Translations under genes and position numbers: made by a program
The notes under the pieces: model-generated
What the model was told of the DNA's origin: nothing
The model's database searches: none
The model's input: only the letters and a program-made list of their open reading frames with translations
Shown here: positions 1-11,887 of the stretch, in pieces
Position numbering within the stretch: position 1 is the stretch's first letter
Layout of the letters: each line of letters starts with the position of its first letter
Assembly: GCA_016584305.1 (NCBI GenBank)
Contig: JACEEZ010018858.1
Location: 62,001 to 126,000, forward strand
Direction of reading: 5' to 3'
Origin: Chionoecetes opilio
Taxonomy: Eukaryota > Arthropoda > Malacostraca > Decapoda > Majidae
Length of the DNA: 64,000 bases

Positions 1-385
1 GCCATGCTTGGCAGCATAAACCTGACACACATTGATAAGGTCCTGCAACGCATACGCAGTGGGTGCGAGCAATACCATATCATCAGCATAGCTCAGTGAG
101 TTGATGCACCCATCATGTATGTGGCAGCCGATACCTGTATCACGAAGGTTGGCACTGAGATCATCCGTGTATACACTGTACAGGTAGGGAGATAAAATCC
201 CCCCCTGCCGAATACCATTGGCAGTACTAAAGGACAGCGAGAAGGAATTACCCCACTTAAAGTAAATTCCTGGGTAGTGTACCAGTACATTAATATATTA
301 ACAATGTACACAGGTGTACCCCTGACGAGAAGTTTATGAAAGAACTTCCAGTAATTCACTCTGTCAAACGCCTTTCTGGCATACA
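1..385 (-). pseudogene. Non-LTR retrotransposon reverse transcriptase fragment
   Basis: Read on the minus strand, this encodes the middle of a reverse transcriptase, split over several frames. Near 385 is an AFDRVNYWK-like motif A. Near 90-105 is the catalytic YADD box (SLSYADDMVLLAP), followed by the LQDLINVCQVYAAKHG thumb-side segment, which runs off the window edge. Between them the frame shifts at least twice, and an insertion-like disruption lies around 240-300, so it cannot make a working enzyme. The YADD aspartates are intact. The motif style suits a LINE, but the clade cannot be fixed from 385 bases. The rest of the element would lie to the left of the window on the minus-strand 3' side. 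Confidence 0.75.
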
Positions 386-420
386 GGAAACACAGATAAA
401 CAGGTGAATTTATAATATAT

Positions 421-655
421 GTATATATATGTATGTATGTATGTATCTATGTATGTATGTATCTACATATGCATGTATGAAGACAAGTAGCCTATACGTG
501 TGGGAGTATCTATGTGATGTATATGTATGTGTTTATGTACGTATAATATGTCGTATATGTATTCATGTTTGTGTGCGCTTACATGTTTGTGGATTTATTT
601 ATGTGTACTTTGTGTGTGTATGTGAGTGTGTGTGTATTCATCTAGTTGTAGTTTA
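421..655. repeat. (TGTA)n-rich imperfect microsatellite
   Basis: Imperfect TGTA/TGTG repeats of alternating purine and pyrimidine. The open frames here are made only of the repeat and are not genes. Confidence 0.8.
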
Positions 656-704
656 CAGGGCCTGAGCTACGCTCGTATGACCCCGTCTCCATATCAACAT
701 TTTT

Positions 705-922
705 TATCATTCATCCTTAGTGCTTAGTGTTGGCCGAGGCACCACCCCGGGAGGCGGGTCATAAACCCCGACTAACACCCGATACCTATTCACTGCTGGG
801 TGGACAGGGGCTCCGGTTTTAAGAAGACTGCCCGCCCGTCTGTCTTCGCTCCGCCCGGGGAATGAACCCGGGACTTCTCGGTTGTGAGCCAAGCGTGCTA
901 ACTGCTACACTACGAAGTACCC
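705..922 (-). repeat. tRNA-Val-derived SINE, copy 1
   Basis: On the minus strand the unit starts near 922 with a tRNA-like head (GTAGTGTAGCAGTTAGCACG, then a CTCACAA anticodon-loop-like region and a GGGTTCATTCC B box). This matches tRNA-Val(CAC) organisation, with pol III A and B boxes. A body follows that is shared with 33,213-33,528, including CCACCCAGCAGTGAAT and CCCGCCTCCCGGGGTG. The tRNA fold is degenerate (B box GTTCATTCC), so this is a retroposed element and not a tRNA gene. Confidence 0.75.
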
Positions 923-1196
923 TCCGAGTGTGTGTGTGTGTGTGTAATATATGTATATACTAAAAGTGTATTACTAGGTGTTAGGTGTTAGATCTTGATT
1001 ATATGTTATATCATTTTATGTTAATGTTCTGGGAATATTTGGTTTTGAGGTTGTAATAGATACCTATTGTTTTGTATATAATTATATATAACTATATAAT
1101 ATTGGCAAGTATCATCAGAAGCTAAGATTATATTTTAATTATGTCTGCTAAGGAGCCATAGATGGCTCAGCAGACTAGGCCATATATAAGTACAAG

Positions 1197-1292
<96 letters not shown>
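1197..1292. repeat. (TA)n microsatellite
   Basis: About 95 bases of uninterrupted TA dinucleotide. Confidence 0.95.
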
Positions 1293-1295
<3 letters not shown>

Positions 1296-1777
1296 ATACA
1301 ATGGGAATAAGTAAGTAAATAAATAAATAATAAAATAAATCTCTTTCGCTCTATCTCTAAGTAGCATGCGAATACATATTCTACATTTAATATTGCCATT
1401 GCATTACCATATCAGTATGTTTGTATTATAGAGATGATTCTGCGCGTTGTGTGACTCAGTAATGGCAGGCATTCCGGTGAGGCTGTTAAGTCCTGTTTAT
1501 TGGATTCCTGCGACGTAATGATCTGCCATGCGACTCAACCGGCCCGGCCCGTTCAGTGACCCAACACCCAAGACCCTTTTCCCGTATTGCCTCGCCTCCC
1601 CAGCCTGTTGAGAGGTATACCGTGACCTTGACGATGCGCACCGATGCCATTAGTCGCTCGCTACTACTCACTACACACGCGTTAGCAGCTTGACGGAGTG
1701 CAGAGGCTGCCCATTAGTCTCGCGTTGTAACGATGATCGGGCAGAAAAGCAAATGCTACGCAACTCATAACACAACA
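1293..1777. other. Unannotated stretch
   Basis: AT-rich until about 1440, then a more GC-balanced segment to about 1750. No convincing coding frame, splice pattern or RNA fold was seen. Confidence 0.5.
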
Positions 1778-2090
1778 TTAAAGTAATCTTCCAGACCATT
1801 TCATCATTCCTGATTTTATATATTTAGAGTATAGCCATTATCGAGAGTATCAACAATATGTTGTCACTTTTTGCATCCAGTTAGTCGTTTTTGAAAAATC
1901 CGCAATAGAAATCTGTAAATTCCCCGAGCTTCGAAAACGCTGCTGGCAACTGGCAGACGACGGCACCATGGCTCGGTAACGTCATCCCAGGCGCTTGCTC
2001 CCTCCTGCGCTAATAGAAATACACGTAAATCTAGGCAATAAACATAGTACTTGAAGAATTTTTGGTGTTTTTGATAGATTTTTTTGCGAC

Positions 2091-2214
2091 ATGTTATACA
2101 CATGCATCCTTAATGGGTGCAGCAAGAAAGCTGTGCCTTTCCAGAGAAGTGTGCACACGTATCAGACCAATAGGCGAGAAATGTGTAAAAAATGTTTGTG
2201 CGTCGGACGGACGT
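2091..2214 (+). pseudogene. Degenerate THAP-like N-terminal exon (copy 1)
   Basis: The frame from ATG 2091 reads MLYTCILNGCSKKAVPFQ, then RSVHTYQTN. It aligns residue for residue with the better copy at 29,846 (MPHACILYGCSKTAVPFQ...SLHTFPTD). The C-x4-C pair and the His remain, but the diagnostic Phe-Pro of THAP fingers has become Tyr-Gln. The frame then runs into the minisatellite. I read it as the decayed first exon of a transposase. It has no other function I can support. Confidence 0.45.
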
Positions 2215-3062
2215 TGGTGCATTGGGGTGAAGGTAGGGAAACGGGGGTGGGTGTTGGTGGTGGGGGAAGGGGATGGGTGTTGGTAGTGGAGGAAGGGGAT
2301 GGTTGTTAGAGGTGGGGGAAGGGGGTGGGTGTTAGAGGTGGGGGAATGGGATGGGTGTTGGTGGTGGGGAATGGGATGGGTGTTGGTGGTGGGGGAAGGG
2401 GATGGGTGTTGGTAGTGGGGGAAGGGGATGGTTGTTAGTGGTGGGGGAAGGGGGTTGGTGTTAGTGGTGGGGGAAGTGGGTGGGTGTTGGTGGTGGGGGA
2501 ATCTGATGGGTGTTGGTGGTGGGGGAAGAGGATGGGTGGTGGTGGTGGGGGAAGGGGATGGGTGTTGGTGGTGGGGGAAGGGGATGGGTGTTCGCTGGTG
2601 GGGAAAGAGGATGGGAGTTAGTGGTGGGGGAAGGGGGTGGGTGTTAATGGTGGGGGAAGTGGGGGGATGTTGATGGTGGGGTAGGGGATGGGTGTTCGGT
2701 GGTGGGGGAAGGGGATGGGAGTTAGTGGTGGGGGAAGGGGGTGGATGTTGGTGGAGGGGGATGGGTGTTGGTAGTGGGGGAAGGGGATGGGTGTTGGTGG
2801 CGCGGGAAGGGGATGGGTGTTGGTGGTGGGAGAAGGGGGTGAATGTTGGAGATGGGGGAAGGGGATGGGTGTTGGAAGTGGAGATGTGGGTGGGAACGGA
2901 GGTGGGTGTTGGGGGATGTGGGTGGGGGAAGGGGATGGGTGTTGGAAGTGGAGATGTGGGTGGGAACGGAGGTGGGTGTTGGGGGAAGAGGATGGGTGTT
3001 GGAAGTGGGGATGTGGGTGGGAACAGGGGTGGGTGTTGTGGGATGTGGGTGGGTGTTGAGGA
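2215..3062. repeat. G-rich minisatellite (~30 bp unit) inside the TTAA element
   Basis: About 28 imperfect copies of a unit like GGTGGGGGAAGGGGATGGGT followed by GTTGGTGGT. The + strand carries almost all the G runs (GGG to GGGGG every 5-10 bases), so it could form G-quadruplexes. The long Pro/His/Ser/Thr frames on the minus strand are products of the repeat. Confidence 0.9.
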
Positions 3063-3321
3063 TGAAGTAGAGTGAATAATAGCAGATTCTTGAAGGACTC
3101 CAGCATCCCCTCTCTCTCTCGGTGAACACCTCAAATGACGTCATCAATAATATTCGCGGGCCTGTTCGAAGGATGAAACTTTTTTTCCCGCGCTTTTTAC
3201 AAAAGTCGTGTTTTTACGGAAATAAGGCGTGGAAATTAATTATTTTTTGTGAATTATGTGTTTTGAATGAACATTAAACATATTTATGCAAAGAAAAAAT
3301 GGGTCTGGACGATTACTTTAA

Positions 3322-4143
3322 GGAATTGGTGGGTTGATGCGCTTTACTTACATTCTCCAGTGTTGCTGTGCTCAGGTACTCAGGGAAATCGGTAGCAGAG
3401 ATGTAATAAGTGGACGAATTTCTTCTGCGTGAAAAGAAAACTTTACATGTTGAAATGTGTCCTGTCGTGATGCATGTCTGTCATAGAGATACAACAATTG
3501 GCTGGAATATATTACGTAGTAATTATGATCAAGTATTCTGGAGATTTAAGGTAAAATTCGATGTAAATGACGCACCATGTAATCAGTAATGTATGTATGT
3601 ATGTATATGTGTATGCATATGTATATGTGTATATGTCTGTGTGTATGTATGTATATGTACATGTGCGTGTCTGTCTGTATGTTATCATTTTGTGCATAGA
3701 TGTATATGTATGTGGGTATATATGTATGTGTATATGTGGTATACGTGTGTCTTCGAATATATAAATAAGCGTGTATGTATGTATATAGTCATATTATATA
3801 TAATGTGTTTTATTTTTCTGTACTAAGAACCAGTATGTGTATGTTTGTTTGTGTATAGGTAATTATGCATAATATGAACTTCATTTTTCTGTCATAGGAA
3901 TATATTTCTGCTGTAAAGTCGGTGGCCTATAGCTCCTGTCTGCCTGCTAGAAATTATAGGCGATTAGATCTGTATAAGAGCTTCGGCTCTACAGACCTGG
4001 GCTTCACATACAAAATTGTATTAGAATTTTTTTTTTATTTTACAAAGGCCAATAAAAAAAAGTCAAAGTAAATGTGGGGACGTGGGAGTGCATTATTGCT
4101 CCTCTCTGGTCCTTCACTAAGGGCGAGGCGACCTCTTAAGCCT

Positions 4144-4145
<2 letters not shown>
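3322..4145. other. Unannotated stretch with TGTA-rich segment
   Basis: Holds a TGTA/TGTG-rich imperfect microsatellite at about 3586-3790. No gene was seen. Confidence 0.5.

Positions 4146-4174
<29 letters not shown>
4146..4174. repeat. (GA)n microsatellite
   Basis: Short GA array of about 14 units. Confidence 0.85.
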
Positions 4175-4176
<2 letters not shown>

Positions 4177-4179
4177 GTG

Positions 4180-6040
4180 TCACTAAGATTGGCACTAACT
4201 TTTCTAATCAGAGAGGGCAAATTGAATGGCAAGTTTGAATAATATAGCACTTTTTGTTCATTAGACAGTCATCACCGGTGTTTCAAAACTTTCAATACGA
4301 GTTTTATGACTTACACTGTGTATGTGTGTAGCAGACTACAATATGTGTGAAGCAGACTATGCTATAATAATTGACGTCATATTTTCCTACATTCGCAACA
4401 TAAAACTGAGTGACAGAAAATTGCATAAACCTGCATGCTTTGGCTTGGGATCCCAGACAAATTACACCCATAAACGTCCTAAAGGTGGATAACAGGCAAG
4501 TAATACGTTATGAAGATGGTAAAGTGGGACAAATAACTGGGAGAGAAAGTGGACAGGAAATGATGAAGGCAAGAATACTAGATATAATGGGTATGCTTCA
4601 AGTAGAAACTGCTCGTTCAGTGGTTACATTGATCTCAAGGCCCGCTTACCCCAGCGAGTGTTGCCGCGTTATCCAAACACAACAGTAAACATCTGGTAGA
4701 AGAATGGTCTTTTCTTTTGTATTGGCAGAATACTTGCCATGTTTAAGTTTATCCTATCAAGCAGGCTTCTCTGGATCTCAACTTTCATACGCTTGGAGAA
4801 AAATGTACTTTTGACGATGTGAACGTGTAGATAAAGAAAAAAGAATATCGACAGGCGTATGACGCTATGCAGATGTGTCTGGTTGGGATTTTTGTGGTCC
4901 TATCGTTGCCGTCAGGTCATCAGTTCATCAGGTATTGAGTAGCGATAGAAACACAGTAAAATCCATTGTTATTGGTGCGTGGGTTGTGAGGTCCCACAAC
5001 AATCATCAGTGGTGGTGCAAACCAACGGTCCATATTTCATGTGCCATAATCTCTGTACTGTTTTGCAACCATTTTGAAGTGAATTACAGCTGTTGTGATT
5101 ATTCAAATGATAAGCTGGCCTGACAAATCTGCCATGGTCACTTTATTCTATTTTTACAACAAATACAATAGTAAAAAAATCAATGTTTTGACTAGAAAGA
5201 AAGAAAGAAGGAAAGAGAAGAATCAATTGGGTGACAAATTATTTTTCCTTTATTTTCCAGACTCCCAAGGGGGAAAATAATGTTTTGTTGAACCCTTCTG
5301 GTGTTTTGAGTTCCCAAGTGAAAAAATAAAAAATAAAAAGGACTTGTCGAGGAAAAATATATATGAAGAGAGTGTGTTCGGTATATACTTCATAAACACT
5401 ATAATATTGACATTGATAGTTGCAGCCTCTTGCTATCCCCCGTGCTTGAACGAAATAAATGTCATCCCTTTACCAGATAATAGACCAGCAGATGCCTGTA
5501 CTTGAGGCAGTGAACGATAGGAAGTCTCCAAGCTTTATAATTATGATAGAGACGTGATGTCTAATTCTTAATCTGATCGGCATTTTTTATTACACAGACG
5601 ATCTAAGTTCACAAACGTCTGTGGTCACCAAAACGATTGGCGCCATGTTGTGACATCACCACCTGGGCCGCTGCTTCGAACCCCTTGGCTGACTCAGTGA
5701 CTGATATCTAAGCTCTCTTCGGGAGGGTAATAGCTATCGATCACGAGTCCAGTACGTCATGAAGGCTGATGATAAATAACACACACGCACACATGTCCCT
5801 TACATATTCCATCAATGAAATAATATTTTTTTACTAAAATATTGTGCTTTCCCTCACTAGCTTCGGTGTTTGTATCCACATACCCTTTATACAGGGGGAC
5901 AAATTATGACTATAGGGGGAAAAATATATTGTTTATTTTCCCTTTTTATATATTACTTTCGTTTATATGTACCCAGGTTTCGGGGTCTTTTTTACGATAT
6001 CATATATGCCTATATATAAAATATAATAATATATATAAAA
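4180..6040. other. Unannotated stretch, no supported gene
   Basis: Frames of 60-92 codons occur, but none shows a recognisable domain, supportive splice sites or coding-like composition. AT-rich single-copy-looking sequence. Confidence 0.5.
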
Positions 6041-6045
6041 TAATG

Positions 6046-6350
6046 TCGCCTCCGTGGTGCAGTGGCTAGCGTGCCTGGGCTACGAATCTGCGGGCCCTGG
6101 TTCGATTCCGGGCCAGGGCAAGTCGGTGACCAGCCTACCCAGCTGTTCTTACTTCCTTTCGGGGTTGATAAATGGGTACCTGGGGTAACCTGGGGAAGGT
6201 AACTGTGGTAACCCGGGAGTCACACTAGCCCTGTGTCCCGGGGTAACGGGTTCTCACCCACCACAGGCTCTAAGGGTTAATGCCACGGAGATGAGCACCG
6301 CATGCCACGCGCAGCTTAGCGTATGCTCCCATCTTTACCTTTTTACCTAT
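6046..6350 (+). repeat. tRNA-derived SINE (Arg-like head)
   Basis: The head reads CCTCCGTGGTGCAGTGGCTA (A box), then an anticodon-loop-like CTACGAA, then GGTTCGATTCC, a perfect pol III B box. About 230 bp of non-tRNA body follows, with GGGTACCTGGGGTAACCTGG, and it ends in a T-rich TTTACCTTTTTACC tail. A tRNA-like 5' third with an unrelated body is the standard SINE layout. The acceptor arm does not pair cleanly, so it is not a tRNA gene. Confidence 0.75.
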
Positions 6351-6706
6351 ATATAAAATAAAAACAAACACAGGCTTAGAATAATTATCTGCAACGTAGA
6401 ATATACAATAAAGTAAATGTATTATAATTGTTTTGAAATATCGAACATTTCAGGTTAGGCATATGATAGCTCTTTGATGCAGGTATTGTTGTCAATTTAA
6501 AACCAATACACGTATATGATTTATTTTTCTCTCTCTCTCTTTTTTCTCTCCCCATCTTATTGATAAAGGAGAAAGGTAATAGCGGCGTAACAACCCAAGA
6601 AAAGTCTCTGCTTTCTCTTCTATTCTTTTCTTATTTTCCTTTCCTGCATCGCTCTTCATACACGTCGTCACCATCATAAGCTGTCAGATAAACACCATCT
6701 CACCAA

Positions 6707-6712
<6 letters not shown>

Positions 6713-6760
<48 letters not shown>
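6713..6760. repeat. (GA)n microsatellite
   Basis: About 24 GA units. Confidence 0.9.
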
Positions 6761-6762
<2 letters not shown>

Positions 6763-6871
6763 CAAAGCCATAAATTATCATGGAGATCTAATTTTCGACC
6801 AATTTCATGCTTTTTGTTTTGTTTTTTGCATTAATTCTACCCCAGTCTGTGTCCTGTAGATAACAGGTTTC

Positions 6872-6874
<3 letters not shown>

Positions 6875-6966
<92 letters not shown>
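6875..6966. repeat. (CT)n microsatellite
   Basis: About 45 CT units. Confidence 0.9.
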
Positions 6967-6969
<3 letters not shown>

Positions 6970-7955
6970 ATTTGCTGCAATGCGATTATAACAATTTATG
7001 GAAATGCTGACGAATATATATAAAATTAAATAACCTCAGCTTCATAAAGACCATCGCTTCAAATTGAAATAAAATTAAAGTGAATATAATACTTACCTTG
7101 AACAAAGAGACGACTCCTTCATTAAGAACCACCGATAGGGCTCCCTGTTACGTCGGGTAACTATACTTATTATATGTAACCATCGGGGAGTGGGCGGATC
7201 TCTACTGTGCGTGTTGTATTTTCGGGTTGTGTTTTGGTCTTACATCTTTGTATATATCTGAATATATTTATAAATGTATTTGTCTATTGACATCTGTTGA
7301 AAGAGTAATTGATGTAAGATTTAATTTGATTATTGTAAAATGGTTTATCACTGTATTAAGTATTTTGAGCATGGCTAGTATACCGTACCACATGGTCCCG
7401 GTGCTCGTCAGTCCACTCCACACATTCATACTCTATTCGGTGGTGGACCTAATACTCTTCACTTCCCTCACGACACCCCACGCACTTACAACGCGTGTGT
7501 CACTCGCTAGCTACAGCTAAACCACGCCAGCGACTAGATCAGGATCCTACTCACTGCGCCAATATGTTAAGCCCCGACGCACTCCGCGGGGGGCTCAACG
7601 GGGGGTTGATGCTCCTGTTTAGCGGCCCCCCATCCCGCTACGGTTCTATCCAATCGGCCGCTGACGTGGCAATGACAACTAACCCCGGCACCCCTACCTG
7701 AAGGTGCCGGGTTGGGCATATCTTCTTGGTACCGAGGTACACGGGGCAGTGCCCGTAACGTCGGAGATACGGGAAGCTTGCCTCCCCAGGCTGGTAAACG
7801 CCCCGGCATTGCCGGTGGGGCGACCCTCCCTGTCCCCCCCGAGGTCCCTAGCTTGCATAGTTACCCCGGGGGCATCCATTAATCGCCGGTCCCTGTCATG
7901 CACTGTCAATCATATGAATACATCACCATCTGCTGCGTAGCCTCCTGGAAGACCT
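6967..7955. other. AT-rich then GC-rich stretch, unassigned
   Basis: AT-rich to about 7480, then abruptly GC-rich from about 7560. Frames of 70-97 codons lack any domain I recognise and overlap on both strands, as expected from high GC. It may belong to the same repeat as the tandem array that follows. Confidence 0.4.
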
Positions 7956-7959
7956 GTAT

Positions 7960-8530
7960 GTGGTACTCAAGGGGTCCTCAAACCCTGCTGCGTGTGTCTC
8001 GCCATGTCCCGTGGTCCCAGGGGTAACCCAGGGGAAGCCTCAGGTGCATGTGTCTCGCAGGGCGCCGTAGCAGCGTGTCTAGTAGAGTTTCACCTCCGCC
8101 CCTAGCCCGCCGCTAGTGTCTCGCCCCAATGCCCAGTGGTCCCCCGAGGGCCCTAAAGGGAAGCCACAGGGGCAGGTAGTGTGGTAAGACGTCGTGGCAC
8201 CGTAGAGTTGCACGTACCTACCCCCTGAGGCAAAGCGGAGCGCTCCTTTTTCGCCCTGCTGTGGACACGTGGTCCCTGGGGCCCAGGAGAAAAGCCACAG
8301 GGGCGGGTTGTGTTGCAGGGACGTCATGGCCTCGTAGAGTTGCACTTCCCGCCCCGTGGGGCAAAGCGGAGCGCTCCTGGTTTGCCCCGCCGTGGCCCCG
8401 TCATCTCAGGGGCCCAGGGGAAGGCCACAGGGGCAAGGCCACAGGTGCAGGTGCTCTAGTAGGGCGTCGTAGCAGCGTAGAGTTGAGTAGCACCTGTCCC
8501 GGGGGAACAAGCGGAGTGGCGGGCGTAGGT
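7960..8530. repeat. GC-rich tandem array, unit about 130-150 bp
   Basis: Recurring blocks: CGTAGAGTTGCAC, then GGCAAAGCGGAGCGCTCCT, then GGGGCCCAGG(G/A)GAA, then GCCACAGGGGC. Recognisable at about 8,080, 8,205, 8,340 and 8,480, with a weaker copy before 8,050. Units differ by substitutions and small indels. The open frames across it follow from composition. Confidence 0.7.
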
Positions 8531-9179
8531 TTAGGGCGTGTCGGGGGTGAAGCGGCAGAGTGGGTCTCAGCCACATCCTTGAGCGCGTGTACCTGGAAGG
8601 AATACCACGTATCTCGCTCGCTGCACTTAAACCATACTAGTCTCGTAGTCACTTATCACAGCGCGTAGCGAAGCACGTCTGCCCACACACAAAGCCAGAT
8701 AGATTCTCTCCTTGTCCTCTTGTGTTCAGGCCCCTTCAGGGAGAGGCCAGGCGGGTGGTGGTGGTTACAGGTCAAAGGGTATCAGTGCGACAGTCAGTCA
8801 TGTGGGTTGTGAGGTGACGGCGAAAAGTGATCCCTGGCTGCTGGCGGCAACTCTTATTGGGTCAGCAATATTCTTATACCTTCTCTTCGCCTTCTCTCTC
8901 TCACCTTCTCTCACTTTCTCCCTCACCGTCTCACTGTGGACGCTCATCTACCTCGGTCAGCAATCTTCCCCCTTGCCCGCTGATAAGGATCTGAGGGGTT
9001 GGCAAGACTTCCTCGCTTCCCCTCTTCGGACTACCATTCTTAGTCATTCTCTCTCCTGCCCCATTTATCCTTCTCTCCTTCCTATTCCTCGTTCTCCACG
9101 TTCCCAGCCCTCACACTTAACACTACCTACATCCACTTTTCATCCCCATCCATGAATGTATCTAGCCTCCCTTTAAAGC
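8531..9179. other. Unannotated stretch
   Basis: Pyrimidine-rich from about 8880. A 147-codon frame (8712-9155) has a hydrophobic patch followed by Ser/Leu/Pro-rich low-complexity sequence. No homology is recognised, and I do not call it a gene. Confidence 0.4.
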
Positions 9180-9447
9180 TCCCCAATGACTCCGCACTAA
9201 CTACTTGTCTACGAGTCCATTCCAATCATTCACCACCCTATTTGTGAACCAGTTTTTCCCTATTTCTTTTTTAAATATACGTTTTTCCAGCTTGAATCCG
9301 TTACTTCTTGTTCTACCCTGGTTACTAGCCGTAAGAACTTTTCCTACCTCTCCCTTTATCCACTTAAAAACATCTATCAGATCGCCCCTTACTCTGAGTC
9401 TCTCGATTGAGCTAGTGTAAATTAGCTTCAATCTCTTCTCATAATTA

Positions 9448-9450
<3 letters not shown>
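9180..9450 (-). pseudogene. CR1/L2-like LINE, C-terminal end of RT polyprotein
   Basis: The minus-strand frame reads NYEKRLKLI, then RLRVRGDLIDVFKWIKG, then LTASNQGRTRSNGFKLEKR and NRVVNDWNGLVD. This is the conserved C-terminal tail of CR1/L2-type LINE polyproteins (RRxRGDLIxVFK, RVVNxWNxL). The 29,281-29,460 region carries the same tail on the + strand, with the shared AGTAACCAGGGTAGAACAAG stretch. Upstream RT sequence is missing: a (CT)n array begins exactly where the reading frame should continue. It is a short 5'-truncated remnant with no polymerase core. Confidence 0.8.

Positions 9451-9543
<93 letters not shown>
9451..9543. repeat. (CT)n microsatellite
   Basis: About 46 CT units, abutting the truncated LINE tail. 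Confidence 0.95.
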
Positions 9544-9546
<3 letters not shown>

Positions 9547-9736
9547 AATTTACATCTTTTCCTCCCTCTCTCCCTATTTCTGTCTCTCTCACTTACTCCT
9601 TCCCTCCCTCTCCCTTCTTGCCTGCTTTCTAGGGACGCAAGCAGGGAGAGGGAGGAAAGCAAGCAAGACTAAAGGTTTAGAAAAAAAAGACAACAGAACA
9701 ATTAGTACTCAGAACAGATTCACACACAATTACTAC

Positions 9737-9791
9737 ACACACACACACACACACAATTAGTACACACACACACGCACACACACACACACAT

Positions 9792-9828
<37 letters not shown>

Positions 9829-9945
9829 CACACACACACACACACACACACACAATTAGTACACACACACAATTAGCACACACACACACAACACACACAC
9901 ACACACACAACACACACACACACACACACACACACACCACACAGC
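9737..9945. repeat. (CA)n compound microsatellite
   Basis: CA array interrupted several times by AATTAGTA and TG. The Cys/Val frame on the other strand is a product of the repeat. Confidence 0.95.
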
Positions 9946-10439
9946 TACTCTCCATAAGACACAGTACAACCAACACAAGTACAGTTTCCCGCAAGGCAGT
10001 GCTGCGTGATCAACACAGAGCCACCACCAGAGGCTGGCTGCCGCGCCGGTCTGGCTCTTGCCTGGGCTCTGCTATACAACTTTTCTGCCGCACCCTAACC
10101 TTCGTGACTATATTCACCTATATATTGCACTGATTAACAAAATACATGCAAGCAGTACATGTGTCGTCCATTATTAGCCAGTCAAGCGAAGGCTCTCGGA
10201 TGGCCTATAGGTGCGACCCGCCGACCACCACCACAACCCTCACAGCGCCGTGACTTATATTAGCATGACATTATTTATTCGTTATTTTATTCACCTCATA
10301 AGAAAAAAGTGAGTATGTCATGTATATAAATATCCTTTTGGTTCTTTCCCATGTTTTTGCCTTGTAAAATGACACTTAAAGTAATAATCACAGTAGGAGT
10401 ATAGTGAGGTATTCAAATATAACTTCTCGATTATTTTTA

Positions 10440-10525
10440 GCTGGGTGCTCCATAGCTCAGTGGTAAAGTGTTGGTGTTTCAATACATCAGCAAAAAGGTG
10501 ATGGTTCGATTCCCCCACAAATCCA
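10440..10525 (+). repeat. tRNA-like SINE head
   Basis: GCTCCATAGCTCAGTGGTAA is an A-box-like start, and GATGGTTCGATTCCC about 60 bases later is a B box. The anticodon region does not form a clean arm. It is joined directly to the tandem repeat that follows, so it is probably a retroposed fragment. Confidence 0.55.
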
Positions 10526-10554
10526 TTGCGGATTTCAAATCTTTACCGAGCTCG

Positions 10555-10900
10555 GACCCCGTCCCCCCATCAAACCCTCTGGCGGTCTGTCGACCTCCCT
10601 CCCCCTGGCCAGGGGAAGGTAACTGATAGGCAAGACGTGGGTGAGAGGATCCCCCCCCATCCCATCCCCCGTCCATCGACCTCCCTCCCTCTGGCCAAGA
10701 GAAGGTAACTGATAGAAATCCCCCCCTCCCCCTCCCGTCCACCTACCTCCCTCTCTCTGGCCAGGGGAAGGTAACTGGTGGATGAGAGCTCCCCCATCCT
10801 AATCCCCCTCCCACCCTCTGACCGCCCATCGTCCTCCATCCCTCCGGCCAAGGGAAGGTAACTGATGGACGAGACGTGGGTGAGAGTATCCCCCCCCCCA
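10555..10900. repeat. Tandem repeat, unit about 80-95 bp
   Basis: Four imperfect units, each with a GACCTCCCTCCCTCTGGCCA-like block, then GGGGAAGGTAACTGATGG, then a C-rich run. The frames seen here are repeat-derived. Confidence 0.8.

Positions 10901-11887
<987 letters not shown>

Larger units (their letters stand above)
1782..3317. mobile_element. TTAA-flanked (Kolobok-like) element, copy 1
   Basis: The left end AGTAATCTTCCAGACC and right end GGTCTGGACGATTACT are inverted copies. Both are flanked directly by TTAA (1778-1781 and 3318-3321), the target duplication of Kolobok and piggyBac superfamilies. A second copy (29,539-31,059) shares both terminal ~180-200 bp but not the middle. Just inside the left end is a THAP-like first exon on the + strand; THAP domains are known in Kolobok transposases. 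Here the centre is a G-rich minisatellite, so the copy is non-autonomous. Boundaries are seen; the superfamily is inferred. Confidence 0.7.

Noticed and set aside
850..921. Functional tRNA-Val gene
   Set aside because: The head matches a tRNA but is joined to a shared non-tRNA body found at a second site, and the B box and acceptor arm are degraded. The same reasoning applies to 6,046, 10,440, 25,241 and 33,213.
2215..3062. CRISPR-like array
   Set aside because: Units are contiguous and imperfect with no unique spacers, and the genome is eukaryotic. The same applies to 30,285-30,620.
2094..3147. Pro/His/Ser/Thr-rich 'proteins' on the minus strand
   Set aside because: They are translations of the G-rich minisatellite. 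The same holds for similar frames in each Helitron copy (16.0, 19.4, 40.2, 55.1, 58.5 and 62.6 kb).
4410..4688. 92-codon frame with mixed composition
   Set aside because: No recognisable domain, no supporting splice sites and no neighbouring coding sequence.
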